Assembly: GCA_949592205.1 (NCBI GenBank)
Contig: CATIUR010000006.1
Coordinates: 8,449,001 to 8,513,000, forward strand
Source: Helichrysum umbraculigerum
Taxonomy: Eukaryota; Streptophyta; Magnoliopsida; Asterales; Asteraceae
DNA length: 64,000 nucleotides
Direction: 5' to 3'
The position numbers and the translations under genes are program-made. Shown piece after piece: positions 43,501-54,338 of this stretch (the stretch's first letter is position 1; each line of letters opens with the position of its first letter). Under the pieces are notes generated by a model. The model was given only the letters and a program-made list of their open reading frames with translations. It was not told where the DNA came from and made no database searches.

Positions 43501-45099
43501 CGATGGTTGGAATTGATAAAAGATTATGATTGTGAAATTAGATACCATCCGGGCAAAGCTAATGTGGTCGCCGATGCGTTAAGTCGAAAGAATACTCCTG
43601 ATCGAGCTTTCTATTTAAAAGTGAATGTTTCCTCGGATTTGATTGATCAAATTAAAGTTGTACAACTTGAAGCATTGAAAGACCAGAATCTGAAGTCCGA
43701 ACTCATGTTAAAACGTAAGGACGAATTAGATGATGATTCAAGGGGATTAAAGACTTATCAGTCTCGTGTTTGGATTCCTTCCATTGGTGGTATTCGGGAT
43801 TTGATTCTGAATGAAGCTCATAAGTCACGAATGTCAATTCATCCGGGTAGTACTCGAATGTATAATGATTTGAAACCGTTGTATTGGTGGCCAACGATGA
43901 AAACTGACATTGCAAAGTTTGTGGGATCTTGTCATATTTGTGCTCAGGTCAAGGCGGAACATCAAAAACCATATGGGTCGCTAAAACAATTGGAGATACC
44001 TGAGTGGAAGTGGGATCATATAACCATGGATTTTGTAACTAAGCTACCGCGTACTGCTCGAGGCAATGATATGATTTGGGTTATAGTGGATCGATTGACA
44101 AAAAGTGCGCATTTTCTTGCTACGAGTGAGACAGCATCGTTGACTAAACTTGCTCAATTGTATGTTAACGAAATCGTGTCCAGGCATGGTATTCCCTTAT
44201 CGATTGTGTCAGATAGAGATACCCGTTTTGCTTCTCGTTTTTGGCAAAGTCTACAACAGGAGTTAGGTACACGTGTAAACCTTAGCACAGCTTATCATCC
44301 TCAGACCGATGATCAGTCAGAACGTACGATTCAAACTTTAGAGGATATGCTTCGTGCATGTGTATTAGAATATGGAGGTTCATGGGATTCACATCTTCCA
44401 TTGGTTGAATTTACTTACAATAATTCGTACCATTCTAGTATTGGGATGCCTCCGTATGAAATGTTGTATGGTCGTCGTTGTCGTACACCTACTTGTTGGT
44501 TAGAGGCAGGTGAGAAACAGTTTGCTGGACCCGACATTGTACAAATAACCGCTGATAAAGTAGCTATTGCACGTGAGAAGTTGAAAGCCGCAAGAGATAG
44601 ACAGAAACGGTATGCGGATCCTAAAAGACGACCGGTTGTATTTTCCGAAGGTGATTTAGTGTATCTTAAAGTGTCTTCGTGGAAAGGTGTGATTAGATTC
44701 GGAAAACGGGGGAAACTAGCTCCAAGATATATTGGTCCATTCAGAATTCGACAAGTTGTAAATGATCAGTCAATGGCATTGGATCTTCCTCCAGAGCTCT
44801 CTGGTATTCATGATACGTTTAACGTATGCTATTTGAGGAAGTGCAACGTGGAGGATCAGTCGCAAATTCTTCCATTGCAAGATTTAAAGGTTGATCAAAC
44901 CCAGAAGTTAATAGAGGAACCAATTGAAATTGTTGACCGAAAGATTACCAAACTTAGGAAGAAACAAATTCCTATGGTATTAGTAAAATGGAGACATAGT
45001 TTAGGTTCCAACCTAACTTGGGAGACCGAGGAGTCGATGAAATCCAGATATCCTGGATTGTTTGTTGATGTTGAGATTTCGGGGACGAAATCTCCTTAA
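40522..45099 (+). CDS. Gag-pol polyprotein of element F, open but with RNase H change
   Basis: 1,525 residues in one frame, clearly diverged from A, C and E. There is a charged helical N-terminus (about 42-70), a capsid region, two CCHC knuckles (C335/C338/H343/C348 and C355/C358/H363/C368), a protease with DSG at 430-432, RT FIDD at 764-767, RNase H with D913, E950 and D1018, and an integrase with H1100/H1107/C1137/C1140 and D1170, D1231, E1267. A chromodomain lies at about 1465-1514. At 975 the third RNase H acidic residue is Asn (TNHKSL, codon AAT) where A, C and E have Asp (TDHKSL). Integrase also has TDDQSE where the others have TDGQSE. These changes suggest loss of function although the frame stays open. 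The first in-frame ATG after the primer site is used. Confidence 0.93.
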   Translation: MADNEPPTTNPNNVSRIVAPQVETHTEQHDHNGTSQPTGHQYNRDEYIHEMEDELVFLREFKRKAEEAATRQLFQQTPVFGSSSSSQSEKKCSYKTFMASRPPEFQGSKNPTVTLNWLRDMERKFDVTCCDEEFKVKYAVQCMKDEAMVWWDSVTGHLTQQQKEAINWSQFHQAVRNQYCSDFDIARIRREFVNLRLKDDMTIDELISQFTDKLRFVQQWVPDEKTQIEQFVDALPDNYRTVVRLAKDLSHAFNLARSADSDLRGLRLWQGRDTSFPKARTESSGKNKSKWQGNRQSGKKFVGRSSSSGSSNSSNWCSSCRSRHNGPCTAQTNKCMKCGELGHEIKSCRYPNFVCWTCKKEGHRVGQCSEERSTGSGSVGSSGSSGQKRKNPPPATSRAFQMTVDEAVHTEDVITSTFLINSVPARVLFDSGANCTFISVQFCDKLKLAPTVITKPIEVEIVSGKLVPVTTSVTGVNITIDDHVFPISFLLMPIPSFDVIIGMDWLSQNKASIDCHQKWVRIPISEGSYVVARGERDGVAIPLISLMKARKSLSKGCESYLAYVVDAKLKRKTVSDVSVVCEYSEVFPDELPGLPPVREVEYRIDLVPGSSPIAKAPYRLAPFEIREMMNLIQELLDKGFIRPSSSPWGAPVLFVKKKDGSLRMCIDYKELNKRTVKNKYPLPRIDDLFDQLQGSSVYSKIDLRSGYHQVRVHEQDIPKTAFRTRYGHYEFLVMPFGLTNAPAVFMDLMNRVCRPFLDKFVIVFIDDILVYSKSETEHATHLRLVLETLRREQLYAKFSKCEFWIREVQFLGHIICQDGVKVDPSKVAAVMNWNASKSVSEIRSFLGLAGYYRKFIKDFSKIAGPLTKLTRKDEKYVWTDQQEQAFQTLKQSLCQTPILALPEGTNDFMVYCDASYSGLGCVLMQRDRVIAYASRQLKPHEKNYPTHDLELAAVVFALKLWRHYLYGTRCVVCTNHKSLQYVFSQKELNMRQRRWLELIKDYDCEIRYHPGKANVVADALSRKNTPDRAFYLKVNVSSDLIDQIKVVQLEALKDQNLKSELMLKRKDELDDDSRGLKTYQSRVWIPSIGGIRDLILNEAHKSRMSIHPGSTRMYNDLKPLYWWPTMKTDIAKFVGSCHICAQVKAEHQKPYGSLKQLEIPEWKWDHITMDFVTKLPRTARGNDMIWVIVDRLTKSAHFLATSETASLTKLAQLYVNEIVSRHGIPLSIVSDRDTRFASRFWQSLQQELGTRVNLSTAYHPQTDDQSERTIQTLEDMLRACVLEYGGSWDSHLPLVEFTYNNSYHSSIGMPPYEMLYGRRCRTPTCWLEAGEKQFAGPDIVQITADKVAIAREKLKAARDRQKRYADPKRRPVVFSEGDLVYLKVSSWKGVIRFGKRGKLAPRYIGPFRIRQVVNDQSMALDLPPELSGIHDTFNVCYLRKCNVEDQSQILPLQDLKVDQTQKLIEEPIEIVDRKITKLRKKQIPMVLVKWRHSLGSNLTWETEESMKSRYPGLFVDVEISGTKSP

Positions 45100-45110
45100 G
45101 GAGGGGAGAT
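45070..45110 (+). promoter_or_regulatory. Element F 3' palindrome and polypurine tract
   Basis: GAGATTTCG-GGGA-CGAAATCTC lies inside the last codons of gag-pol, a variant of the palindrome in A, B, C and E. GGAGGGGAGAT (45100-45110) follows the stop codon and ends one base before the LTR. Confidence 0.78.
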
Positions 45111-45111
45111 T

Positions 45112-47162
45112 TGTAACATCCTCTCCGTTAGTCTGGTATTTTTCTATTTATAATTGCGTATTTAATTGTTTTAAATAATTTTGCGATATAATTGTTTAAT
45201 TGTGAAACTTGGTGAAATAGGTCTTAGGACTTATTGTGGTTAATAAAATGTTGCTTGATTTAAACTATTAAAGTTGACGGAACAATAAAATAAATTTCTC
45301 GCATTTAGTAATTAAGTTCCAGGCAATAGATTTAGAGCGGGTATAAAATACCCAAAATGTTAAGTCGGCTTAAAAAGGGGCCGATCTTTATTTGGGGATC
45401 ACTTTCCCAATTTCTTGTTTATTTTCATTTTCTTTCAAACAAAACCAATAAACCCTAACTTAAAAACTTTAGATTAAATCATCAATTGGAAGTAGAATTG
45501 AAGTGTGATCTTTGGCTTGTATCATCCTCATCATCCTCTAGTTGCCATCATCTTGTTCTTTCTTTCCTTGTAAGTGATTTTAGTGCATAACCTTAATTTT
45601 TAGAATAAGTGATGAAATTGATAATTTGAGATGATTCTTGAGTTTGTATGGTAATTACTTGTGATCTATGATGCTATATGATGATTCTTGGTTAGTTATA
45701 TGGATTAAATCCATGTTCTCAAATCATAAATGAAACTAGTTTGAAATTTAAATGGGTTTTATGATTTGGTATGAATTTGATGATAGATGATGTTTATTGA
45801 AGTTGTTAGTAGATATAGGATGTTACTTTGATGTTAAAAACATAGGTTGGTCGAGTTTGGTATGTGGAGAATCGATTTTGGTAATTAGAATTCGTGCAGA
45901 GTTTAAACTCTGCTGTTGCTGCTATAACTGAAGATCAACCCGGCGGGTCTTGACCCTTAGCCGGCGGCTAAACAGCCTAGCCGGCGGTCAGAGGACCCAA
46001 GCCGGCGGGTTTCATATGCTTCAAAACGCGATTTAGTTCTGTTGATGGAAAAATAAATATACCCGGCGGTTGACACATGGTAGCCGGCGACTACTAGACT
46101 TAGCCGGCGGCTAAGTGAGCTACTTCGGGCTGTTTTCAGGGCATTATTCGTTTTTAGTTTTTAAAACCTTTCGAGTGTTAGTACATGTAATTATTTGACG
46201 TATTATGATTATGTGTATGATTAGTAGTCGTTAATATAAGTGTTTAGAATAATGAACTCCAAATGTGTCGAACTTTTTATAAGTTATATTTGGACGATAA
46301 CGATTACTAACTTTTATTTGATGTTGAATCTCAGATCCTCCGAAAGATAACGTTGCCCCGAGAATCTGAGTTAGTGAAGACGGAGGTATTGGTGAGTGGA
46401 TTCAAAACTCACCGTTTGGCTTAGTTGTAATCATTTGATTACAACGGGTAAACGTAGACTTGATTATTGAGTTGATTAGTTGCTATTGTTGGTTATATGC
46501 ATTTATGTGCTTTGTGTGGCCTTCGGGCATTGTTGTTAATGAGGTCAACTAGTTGATGAACTGTTGGTTGGGCTAGTGGGTTGTTGTGTGACTGGTACAG
46601 GGATGTACTTCATTTGTTGTGTGTGCTGAACTGTACCTAAGTATGATAACCACTAGCTATCGGTCTCGTCCGTTATGGCCATACGGATATGGTTGGATAA
46701 GTGATCTTGGGGAGCCGCCCGGGTACTAAGGTTATCCCCGGATCCGCCGATCCTCATTAAGTTGTTATTAGCTGTTGTGTTGGCGAATATTTGTTGTAGT
46801 TAATTGGTTTAGCTAAGTTGAATGTTGGATGTTGGATTTACTCACTTAGCTATGTGCTAATCCCTCGTTGTTACTTCCTGCAGACTTTTGTTTTGTGCAT
46901 GCGGGTGGGTAGCAGGAAGGTCAAACCTTGGAAGCATGGAATGTTTGATATTCAAGCTACTCTGATTATTTTTGTAACCACTCTGTTTAGCTCATATAAT
47001 ACCCCGTCATGCTAATCTTTTGAACAAGTTTTAAATCGTAGTAACTTAACCATCTAAACTGTTTTGGTACTTTGGAAAAATATGTAATGAAGTATTGTGT
47101 TTTATTTACCTGCGCTTCCGTATTATCTTTAATATTACTATTAGGAAATGAGGGGTGTTATA
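45112..47162 (+). repeat. Element F 3' LTR
   Basis: 2,051 bp, uninterrupted, TGTAACATCC...GGGTGTTATA. It lacks the last AAGCC-GGC-GGCTT unit present in the 5' LTR. Confidence 0.95.
45938..46113 (+). repeat. GGC-loop hairpin array in F 3' LTR
   Basis: Partner of 39113-39310. One unit has GGCGACTA instead of GGCGGCTA, and the last unit is deleted. Confidence 0.83.
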
Positions 47163-47167
47163 AATTA

Positions 47168-47574
47168 TCACCACCCAATAATTTGTGTTGCAAACTTTAT
47201 TAGAAGGATTATTTGTGTATACTTTATAAAGTTGAAGGGTCAAAAATGTAATTATCTAAAATCTTTATTGGAGAACTGCACATTTGTTTTGTACTGTCAA
47301 CATCACGGATGATATCCTCTTACTTTAAAATGGATAACTAAATATTTACAACTTCAAAAGTGAAAAGATATAAAATACAAAAGATAAGTGACTTACATGT
47401 AACTGGATTGATAACGACACAAAGAATTTGTGCCGTCAATAACACCAATTAGTTCTCCTCGATTTTAAAGAGTTGATCTAACTAGTTTGGATGTTGATAT
47501 ATATAACAAATTATTTGTTTCATACAACAAAAATATGCATTATAGGATTGTACAGTTCTGCATTAAAAAGTACA
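47168..47574. other. Non-coding, nothing recognised
   Basis: AT-rich spacer between F and MITE I. No gene or repeat signature is visible. Confidence 0.6.
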
Positions 47575-47643
47575 AAGATTGATAGGGATGTTCACAGTTT
47601 GGATAAAACCGGATTATCCAATTGGATAATTCGGATCGGACCA

Positions 47644-49660
47644 TGTAACATCCTCTCCAGTGGCCTGGTAATTTCTAATTCAATTGATTGTTTAATTATA
47701 TTAGAAGCTGATTGATATAACTGTATATGTGAGAAACTTAGATAAATATGCACATGACTTATTGTGGATAGTAAATTATTGTTTGTTTTAATTTATTATA
47801 GTTGATGGTAAAATAAAATAAGTTTCTCACAATGGGTATTTTTGTGTCAGACAATAGATCTAAGACGGGTATAAAATACCCGTATTATAGGGTCGGTTTA
47901 TTAGGAGAGCCGACCTCCTTTTTGTAAACAATTTCTCAATCTCAGTTCCTTGTAAACCAAGTGCAATTCACAAGAACATCCAAACTTAGAAACTGAAGAT
48001 TTGCATACAAGATTTGAAGAGTTAAGGCTGTGATTCTTGTTAGTTAATTACATCTTCTTCTTTGAAATTATCATATTCTCCATCATCAAAGTGTAAGTAT
48101 CATTATGTTCATAAACTCAAAGCTTTGATTAGGTAACATATGAATTTTGGTGAATTGATTGATTAATTGAGTTATGTATGATGCTATAAGTAATTGTGAA
48201 CTGAGTTGAGAGGATTGAACTAGTGAATTCAAGTTCTTAAATGGTGACTTTAAATTAATTGATTTACTTAAATTGGGTTCTTGAGAAATTGACATGAAAG
48301 TGGGATTGATTGATGTGGTTGAAGTTGCTAGATGTTATTAGTGATTCTTTAGTGTTAGAATTCCTGAAATGTTGATTTGGAACCTGCAATTGTGTGAAAA
48401 TTAGTATTAGGTTCGAGCTGATCATTTGCAGGTCTGAAGTTGAGCTGAAACAAGCTCAAACGCGATCCCGAAACCCTAGCCAGGATCGCGTTCTTTAGTT
48501 AAAACTTAACTAAAACGGATTTTATTCTGTGGAACGCGATCCCAATTCCTTGTCCGGATCGCGTTGCTCAGTGCATTTCGGTTGCAGAACATTTTCCACT
48601 TAGGAACGCGATCCAGCCCTTGCTTCCGGATCGCGTTGCCAAGTATTATTTTGTCACATAATGTTTTTCTTCTTTGTAACGCGATCCCACCAACCCTTTC
48701 CTGGATCGCGTTTGTCTTTGTAATTTTGATGATTATGATAGATTGTGAATCTGAGTTTATACAATATGTGTAGAGATTATTGTTACTTATTGTGACTCGA
48801 TTATTGATGATAACTATTATTAGTTAGAAACAAGTTACTAACTTGTTGTTGTGTGATGTTTCAGACACACCAAAGACTCAGTAAATAGAAGCTGAGTGCT
48901 GCGACTTCAGAGGTATCGGTGAGTGGATTTATAACTCACCTTTCGATTTAGTTGTAACCGTTTGGTTGCGACAAGTAAACGTAGATTGACTATAAGACTG
49001 TTTAGTCTGTGTTATTGATTATGAATCTACGTGATATGTGATTCTATGTGTATCAGATTATTGAGGTCAACGCGTAGTTGGACTTTTTGGTTATTATGTG
49101 AATTACACAGGTTTTGATTCATCTGTTGTGTTTGAGATCTGTGTATGAGTTTAATAACCAATAGTTATCGGTCTATTCTGTAATGGCCATACAGATTGAC
49201 GTTAAGTGTTCTTGAAGAATTCCCGGGTATTATGATATCTCCAGAGCCACCGATCCTCATTGAAATTGAAATAGAAATGTGTTTACGATTATTTGCTGTA
49301 AACATATTGTTATGCTAAGTTGAATTGTGTGTGATAAATTCATTCACTTAGCTTCGTGCTAATCTCTCATTTTAACTTCCTCCAGATTAAGTTTGATATG
49401 TGGGTGATCAGGAAGTGGATGATGTTTTTGCAGGGAAAGTTTGACAGCTTGTAAACTCTGATATGGTTTTGTTATAAACCTTGTTTTGTAATATATAATA
49501 CCCCGTAGTGTGTAGTTTTAAACAGTTTAACTTTGGTGTGTTCTGAACATGTAACTGTTTATGTACATTATCTTAATGTACAGTATATAAATATGTTTTA
49601 AATTTATACGCTTCCGAGGAAAATAATAAAATATTATTGTTTAGAAAGAGGGGTGTTATA
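47644..49660 (+). mobile_element. Solo LTR H (F-related family)
   Basis: 2,017 bp with the TSD gacca (47639-47643, 49661-49665) and termini TGTAACATCC...GGGTGTTATA, the same as F. It shares F's order of landmarks: GTAAGT at 48093-48098, hairpin array, CGGGTATTATGATATC and GCCACCGATCCTCATT near 49225-49260, and CGCTTCCG near 49610. There is no internal region. Confidence 0.93.
48459..48712 (+). repeat. Four evenly spaced 10-bp stem-loops in H
   Basis: AACGCGATCC at 48459, 48533, 48605 and 48678 is each followed after 13-15 mostly pyrimidine bases by its exact complement GGATCGCGTT (48483, 48556, 48628, 48703). The unit period is 72-74 bp. Spacers between units are unrelated. Confidence 0.93.
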
Positions 49661-50224
49661 GACCATATGGTTTGGATAATTGGATTTTTGGATCGGTTCG
49701 GATCAAAACCAAACTTATTATTTTGGATCACGGATTGGTTTTGGTTAGTAAATTACAAACCGGATTATCCGAAAAAACCAAATAACAAATAAATATTTAG
49801 TTTTCAAACATTATATGTATACATGCACATACAAAATAGTTTACTAACTTTTTAATATTATATAAATATCAAAATATAATACATAGTTTATAGTTTACAA
49901 AATTGTTTACTTACATATGTAGGTAATTTATAGTTTTGTTTTGCATTTTACTATTCTATTACACACACAGGTAATTTATAATTTTGTATAAGTTTATTAT
50001 AATATCTAACATATTTTTAGTAGATATTGTAAATATTTATGTATGTGTTTGGATATCCAAAAACCAAACCGATCCATCCAAATAGTAATTCGGATGGATT
50101 GGTTCGGTTTTTGAATTTGTTTGGAAGGATCGGATTCATATTTTCGAAACCATAATTCATTTGGATTCATGTATACGGATCGGTTTTGAACCGATCCATC
50201 CATTTGAACACCCCTAAAGATTGA

Positions 50225-51564
50225 TGTATGAATCAAAACATATATCGTATTTATCATCACCCAACTAGTTTATGTAAAAACAAGTTGTAATACAACTAGA
50301 CTTTGGAATGTGATTTAATGCTAGGCCAAACCTATGGATATTCTTCAATAAATTTGGTGGCCAAAAAGGATAAAAGTATAGTACATGGAGCCAAGTGAAG
50401 GCTAGTCTAGCACGTGGGTGGCATGCATTTGACATTTTATGCTGCATACAGCCCACCTAGTTGGCCAATTTGATAATTCATGCACTCGTGTATGACTTAC
50501 ACGTGCCACCTCAACAATGGACATACCATTTCCTAAGGTTTTTTATTCAACATTTTTGATTTAATTAACAATGTTAACTTTAGTTAAGGTCAATTAGTTA
50601 TGGATAGTGTTTACAAACACAATATTCGGTTCTTGAATAATCTTGTAACTAGTGTAGGTTTCAGATTCAGAATTTGAAAATACTTTAGTGTTGATATTTC
50701 AAATTTTATGAACATGCAGCCAAATAAGGTATATAATTTCTTTATTAGAAATTATTCTTCATATAGCAAATGAACTCATAGTCAAGATCATCTTCACTTT
50801 TATGTCATAATCGAGAGTGGTCTTAAACTTACGTAGGGCGGAGCTACAATGAAGCTAGGGGTAGCAGTTGCTACAATATATAATGTAAATTTTTATAAAA
50901 AATTGCATTCTTTATTTGTGTTATGACTTCACATAAATTAGATAAGTTTGCAACGTAACACACAAATCCTAAATCTGCTACTTACGTTGCCATCTCTGTA
51001 TTTTCTCCTAAATTTGAGGGTATATTATCTTTCAAAAATGAAAAAAACATACATGTTGCAACCAGGTAATCATGGAAATATGATTGGTTATTTAACAAAG
51101 TTTGTGTAAGATTGAGGGTGGCCTGTAGGAAACACAAAGGTGAGACATGGAATATTTTGTTGGGCGGCAGTTTTTGCCTTTTTATACTTTTGAAAGTTTT
51201 TGTTTGTTTTAATCTCTATGTTTTTTCTGTTGCTTTTTAGGCACAAGTTCACACTTTCTTACCGTTTTATGCCAGTTTATGTCTTGTATCTACATCAACA
51301 ATTTAACGAATCCCACAACTTTTGTAAGACCAAAGTTATCATAAAAGTTGCACATATCAATTTCAGTTATAATTTTAGTCATGTAAGATCAACTCATTTG
51401 AGTTGTCATATTCTCAGCTCTTCGCTCTATCATATGAAATTCAAATAGAAGCAAAAAAGTATCTGTAAAATGGATTATTACTAATGACGTGTGATTCAAT
51501 TGGTAATTGATGGATAATTGGTGGATGTGCCTTTCACACAAATATATTCATATAATTTAATTTC
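50225..51564. other. Non-coding, nothing recognised
   Basis: AT-rich intergenic sequence. Only short chance frames were found, with no gene or bounded repeat. A stretch beginning GGGCGGAGCTACAATG near 50837 resembles dispersed-repeat ends but has no clear partner. Confidence 0.55.
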
Positions 51565-51959
51565 ATGTTACATTCTCCACGCTTTTTTCTTCACGCTTTT
51601 ATAAAGTGTTAACTTATTTGCTAAGTTATTCACACTTATAAGTGTGTAAAAAATGTCCACGCTTTTAAGTGTTAACAAAATGAACTAATAATAATATATA
51701 TCACAATGTTGACGCTTACAAGCGTGAAAAAATGTTAGATTTGCAACACTTTAAAGCGTGAAAATTATTTCTTAACACCAAAATTCTTCACGCTTAAGAA
51801 GCGTGAACAAATTGAGTGTTAGCAATAATCTTCACGCTTTTAGGTGTGGACTTTGTTCACTTTTTTCACACTTATAAGTGTGAACATTGTGATAGAGATT
51901 GTTATTAGTTCAATTCCCTCACGCTTAATAACGTGGAGAATTGACACTTTTTTGTAGTG
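51565..51959 (-). mobile_element. CACTA-like terminus with subterminal hairpins (truncated)
   Basis: On the minus strand the right edge begins CACTACAAAAAAGTGTC (51943-51959), the terminal pattern of plant CACTA elements. Inside it are about eight units built on TTCACGCTT/AAGCGTGAA in both orientations, for example TTCACGCTT-AAG-AAGCGTGAA near 51793-51809. These fit the subterminal repeats such elements use. No matching CACTA end is seen on the left; similarity simply stops near ATTCTCCACG (about 51573). It is a partial or miniature copy. Confidence 0.6.
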
Positions 51960-51981
51960 TATATGAAATTCAATCTGCGTT

Positions 51982-51984
<3 letters not shown>

Positions 51985-52054
<70 letters not shown>
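51985..52054. repeat. (TA)n microsatellite
   Basis: About 35 uninterrupted AT dinucleotides. Confidence 0.97.
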
Positions 52055-52061
<7 letters not shown>

Positions 52062-52168
52062 CTGAATAGAAAAAGTTATAGATTAGTGAATCCGGACACA
52101 TTGACACAATGCTTAATGTAAAAACAAAGTAAATAAAAGTAGTGAAGTTCAAAGAACAACATACTCAA

Positions 52169-52333
52169 GGGCGGAGTTAGGATTCATTAATTTGGGGGGT
52201 AAAAAACTTTTATTGGGTTATTCGTTCAGTTTTGAAGGGGCAAAACGTATAAAATATCATAAATATCTTTAAAAATATAGAATTTTTACATAATTTGAAA
52301 AGAACCGCCCCTTGCCCCCTTCTACATCCGCCC
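52169..52333. mobile_element. Small MITE candidate
   Basis: 165 bp with imperfect inverted ends (GGGCGGAGTTAGGA; right end on the other strand GGGCGGATGTAGAA) and C-rich/G-rich subterminal runs. No convincing TSD was found, so the call is tentative. Confidence 0.4.
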
Positions 52334-52340
52334 ATGAACG

Positions 52341-53405
52341 TAGTTACTAAATAATTAAGACTTAATAAATTGTTGGGATTAAACAGTTGCGTGTGTATCC
52401 GTAAACAACGGGAAGTTAGTTAAGACTAATATATATGCATGCATTTGTAACTTTAATTTATATGCCACATCCAACGTACTCATCTAAACTTTGAGTATTA
52501 ATTATTGATTTATTGATGCATTCGTGTGTAGGTTACACGTAACAACAGACAATAATGGGATTACGATATCCTAGGCTGTGTTTACAGTTATACGAAAAGT
52601 ACAAACCACTAATCAAATTTGTAGATCTATTTTTAAACATACCAATTTAAATCTACAAATCATTTTCCATGTTGAAATACTGTACCTTACCTTATTCTAA
52701 TTATTTTATTTACAACATAAAAATTGATACTTATACTTATACCACAATACATACATAAAAAGGTGTATGATCAGAGGTGTACTTGCATTTTGAGAGGAAA
52801 GAGGAGCATACGATCTTAAATGTTCATTTTTGTAAACAACGATCCAGATTCACAACATTGCATACTGCATTTTACATATAATGCAGTGATATTGAGATGC
52901 GGCAAATTTGTGCCATTGATCACGGAGATCAACGGCTGAGATCATCTAACTCTCTTTCCCCTCAAAATGCAGCAGCAACTCAGAACCTTACCCGTATAAG
53001 AATTATAGCGTATGATACAAGTTATAACTACGTTATAATACAATTGTAGAGTATGAATAAATTTTAGTGTAGTAAATATTATCACCCATTTTTAAGGGTG
53101 GTGCTTCATGTGTGACTCGATGATAGACTCACTTTAGTTTTTAACTTAAGTGGCGTATCACAATTGTAGTGGATCATCTCACACCTTCCCAGGGCCGCGC
53201 CTATGAACCAATTACCTTCACTTTTATAAAGGATGTCCTCATAACTAGACGATCATCGCGGATACCACACTTTAGATTCTAACATAGTATGTTGCGTGTT
53301 GGTTTCACGAACTTTTCAGAGTAAAGTGACGACAATATTTACAAATCGACTATCATACATATGTATGGTAGGAAAATTAATTTTGCATTCTACTTGAATC
53401 GAATG
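52341..53405. other. Non-coding, nothing recognised
   Basis: AT-rich spacer without gene or repeat signature up to the start of LTR D. Confidence 0.55.
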
Positions 53406-54338
53406 TGTAACACCCCCAAATTTAGTGATTTGCGGAAGCATACTTGGGTGTTACTAATCAATATACAAAGTACAAGATATACAGCAAACGACCTCTAAAT
53501 GAGACGTTTTGTAAAATAATTACATTTCATAATTAAATCGTTTGAAAACATATAGTTTTCTTTACAAAAATATGTAAGCCTAGAGTCCGCGTATGTGGCG
53601 GGAGATTCTATTATATAACCATAGTTACAAAAGATAATGCCAAAGAATATCCGTTAAATGCAGTTTGGAAATCATGCGACTCTAGCTAGTAATCCTGGAG
53701 TGATCCTACTCCGTAAGTGTACCTGAGAATACATGCTAAAAAGGGTCAACCAAAAGGTTGGTGAATCTCACAGGTTTATCAGTAAATAATCAGTTTGAAC
53801 ACAAGATTTCATCAGTAGTGCCCGTAGGCGTATATCAAGTATTTACAAATCTCGCAAAAGTAAAGTAATCAAGTTATACCGTTGCCATGAGGCTCATAAT
53901 CGAAGCTTAACCCGTAAATAATCAGTTACTCCCGTGACATGCTCGAAATTGAGCAAGCATAAGTAACGAAATAATAGTCACCCGTTTCTACGTGTAAATC
54001 AGTACGTGGTAGCGCTACTACCCCGGGCAGGGAGGGTCATTTCCCTAATGGATCCATTAACTACTGTTCGCGCTTAAGTCCATAACTAACGATATATGAT
54101 GGAGAGACTTCAGTAATTAGTAATTAACTCATGCAATTCCGTTTGGTATAGAAATCAGTTTAGTACTTGTGTTCAGGAAAAATAAGTAGCATGTATCTCC
54201 CCCAATAAGATAAAACAGTAAAAGTGTGGCCGTAAGACTCACCTGAGTCGTTGCAAGTGCGTTTATATCAATAAACGATTAAGTAATGTCAACAGTTGGT
54301 TCTCCGAACCCGTAACCTCCAAATGCCTAAACAGGTAA
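53406..54338 (-). repeat. LTR D, 3' part (C-like family), interrupted by E
   Basis: On the minus strand this is the last 0.93 kb of an LTR ending GGGTGTTACA. It closely resembles C (shared blocks: GCTAGAGTCGCATGATTTC, GGAGTAG-GATCACTCCAGG, TGGATCCATTAGGGAAATGA). It stops at ggtaa (54334-54338), where E inserts; the rest must lie beyond the right edge. It still shows a TGCTC/GAGCA stem-loop with a different loop (GAAATT) from C. Whether D is solo or part of a full element cannot be told. Confidence 0.88.

Larger units (their letters stand above)
35173..47162 (+). mobile_element. Element F: Ty3/gypsy chromovirus (5' LTR split by G)
   Basis: The TSD aatta is at 35168-35172 and 47163-47167. The LTR is about 2.05 kb with termini TGTAACATCC...GGGTGTTATA, so it ends in TA rather than the usual CA. 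It has a tRNA-Met primer site and one open gag-pol frame. Without G the element is about 8.9 kb. A dozen or so LTR differences plus a short deletion were seen by eye, so it is older than A, B and C. Confidence 0.95.
47583..50216. mobile_element. hAT-type MITE I (split by solo LTR H)
   Basis: The 8-bp duplication aagattga is perfect on both sides (47575-47582, 50217-50224). Termini are TAGGGATGTTCA and, on the other strand at the right end, TAGGGGTGTTCA. Without H and its duplicated gacca the element is about 612 bp. The interior repeats GGATCGGTTYGG-type words in both orientations. There is no transposase. It was in place before H inserted. Confidence 0.85.

Noticed and set aside
50837..50985. 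Possible MITE starting GGGCGGAGCTACAATG
   Set aside because: No convincing opposite terminus or TSD could be found.
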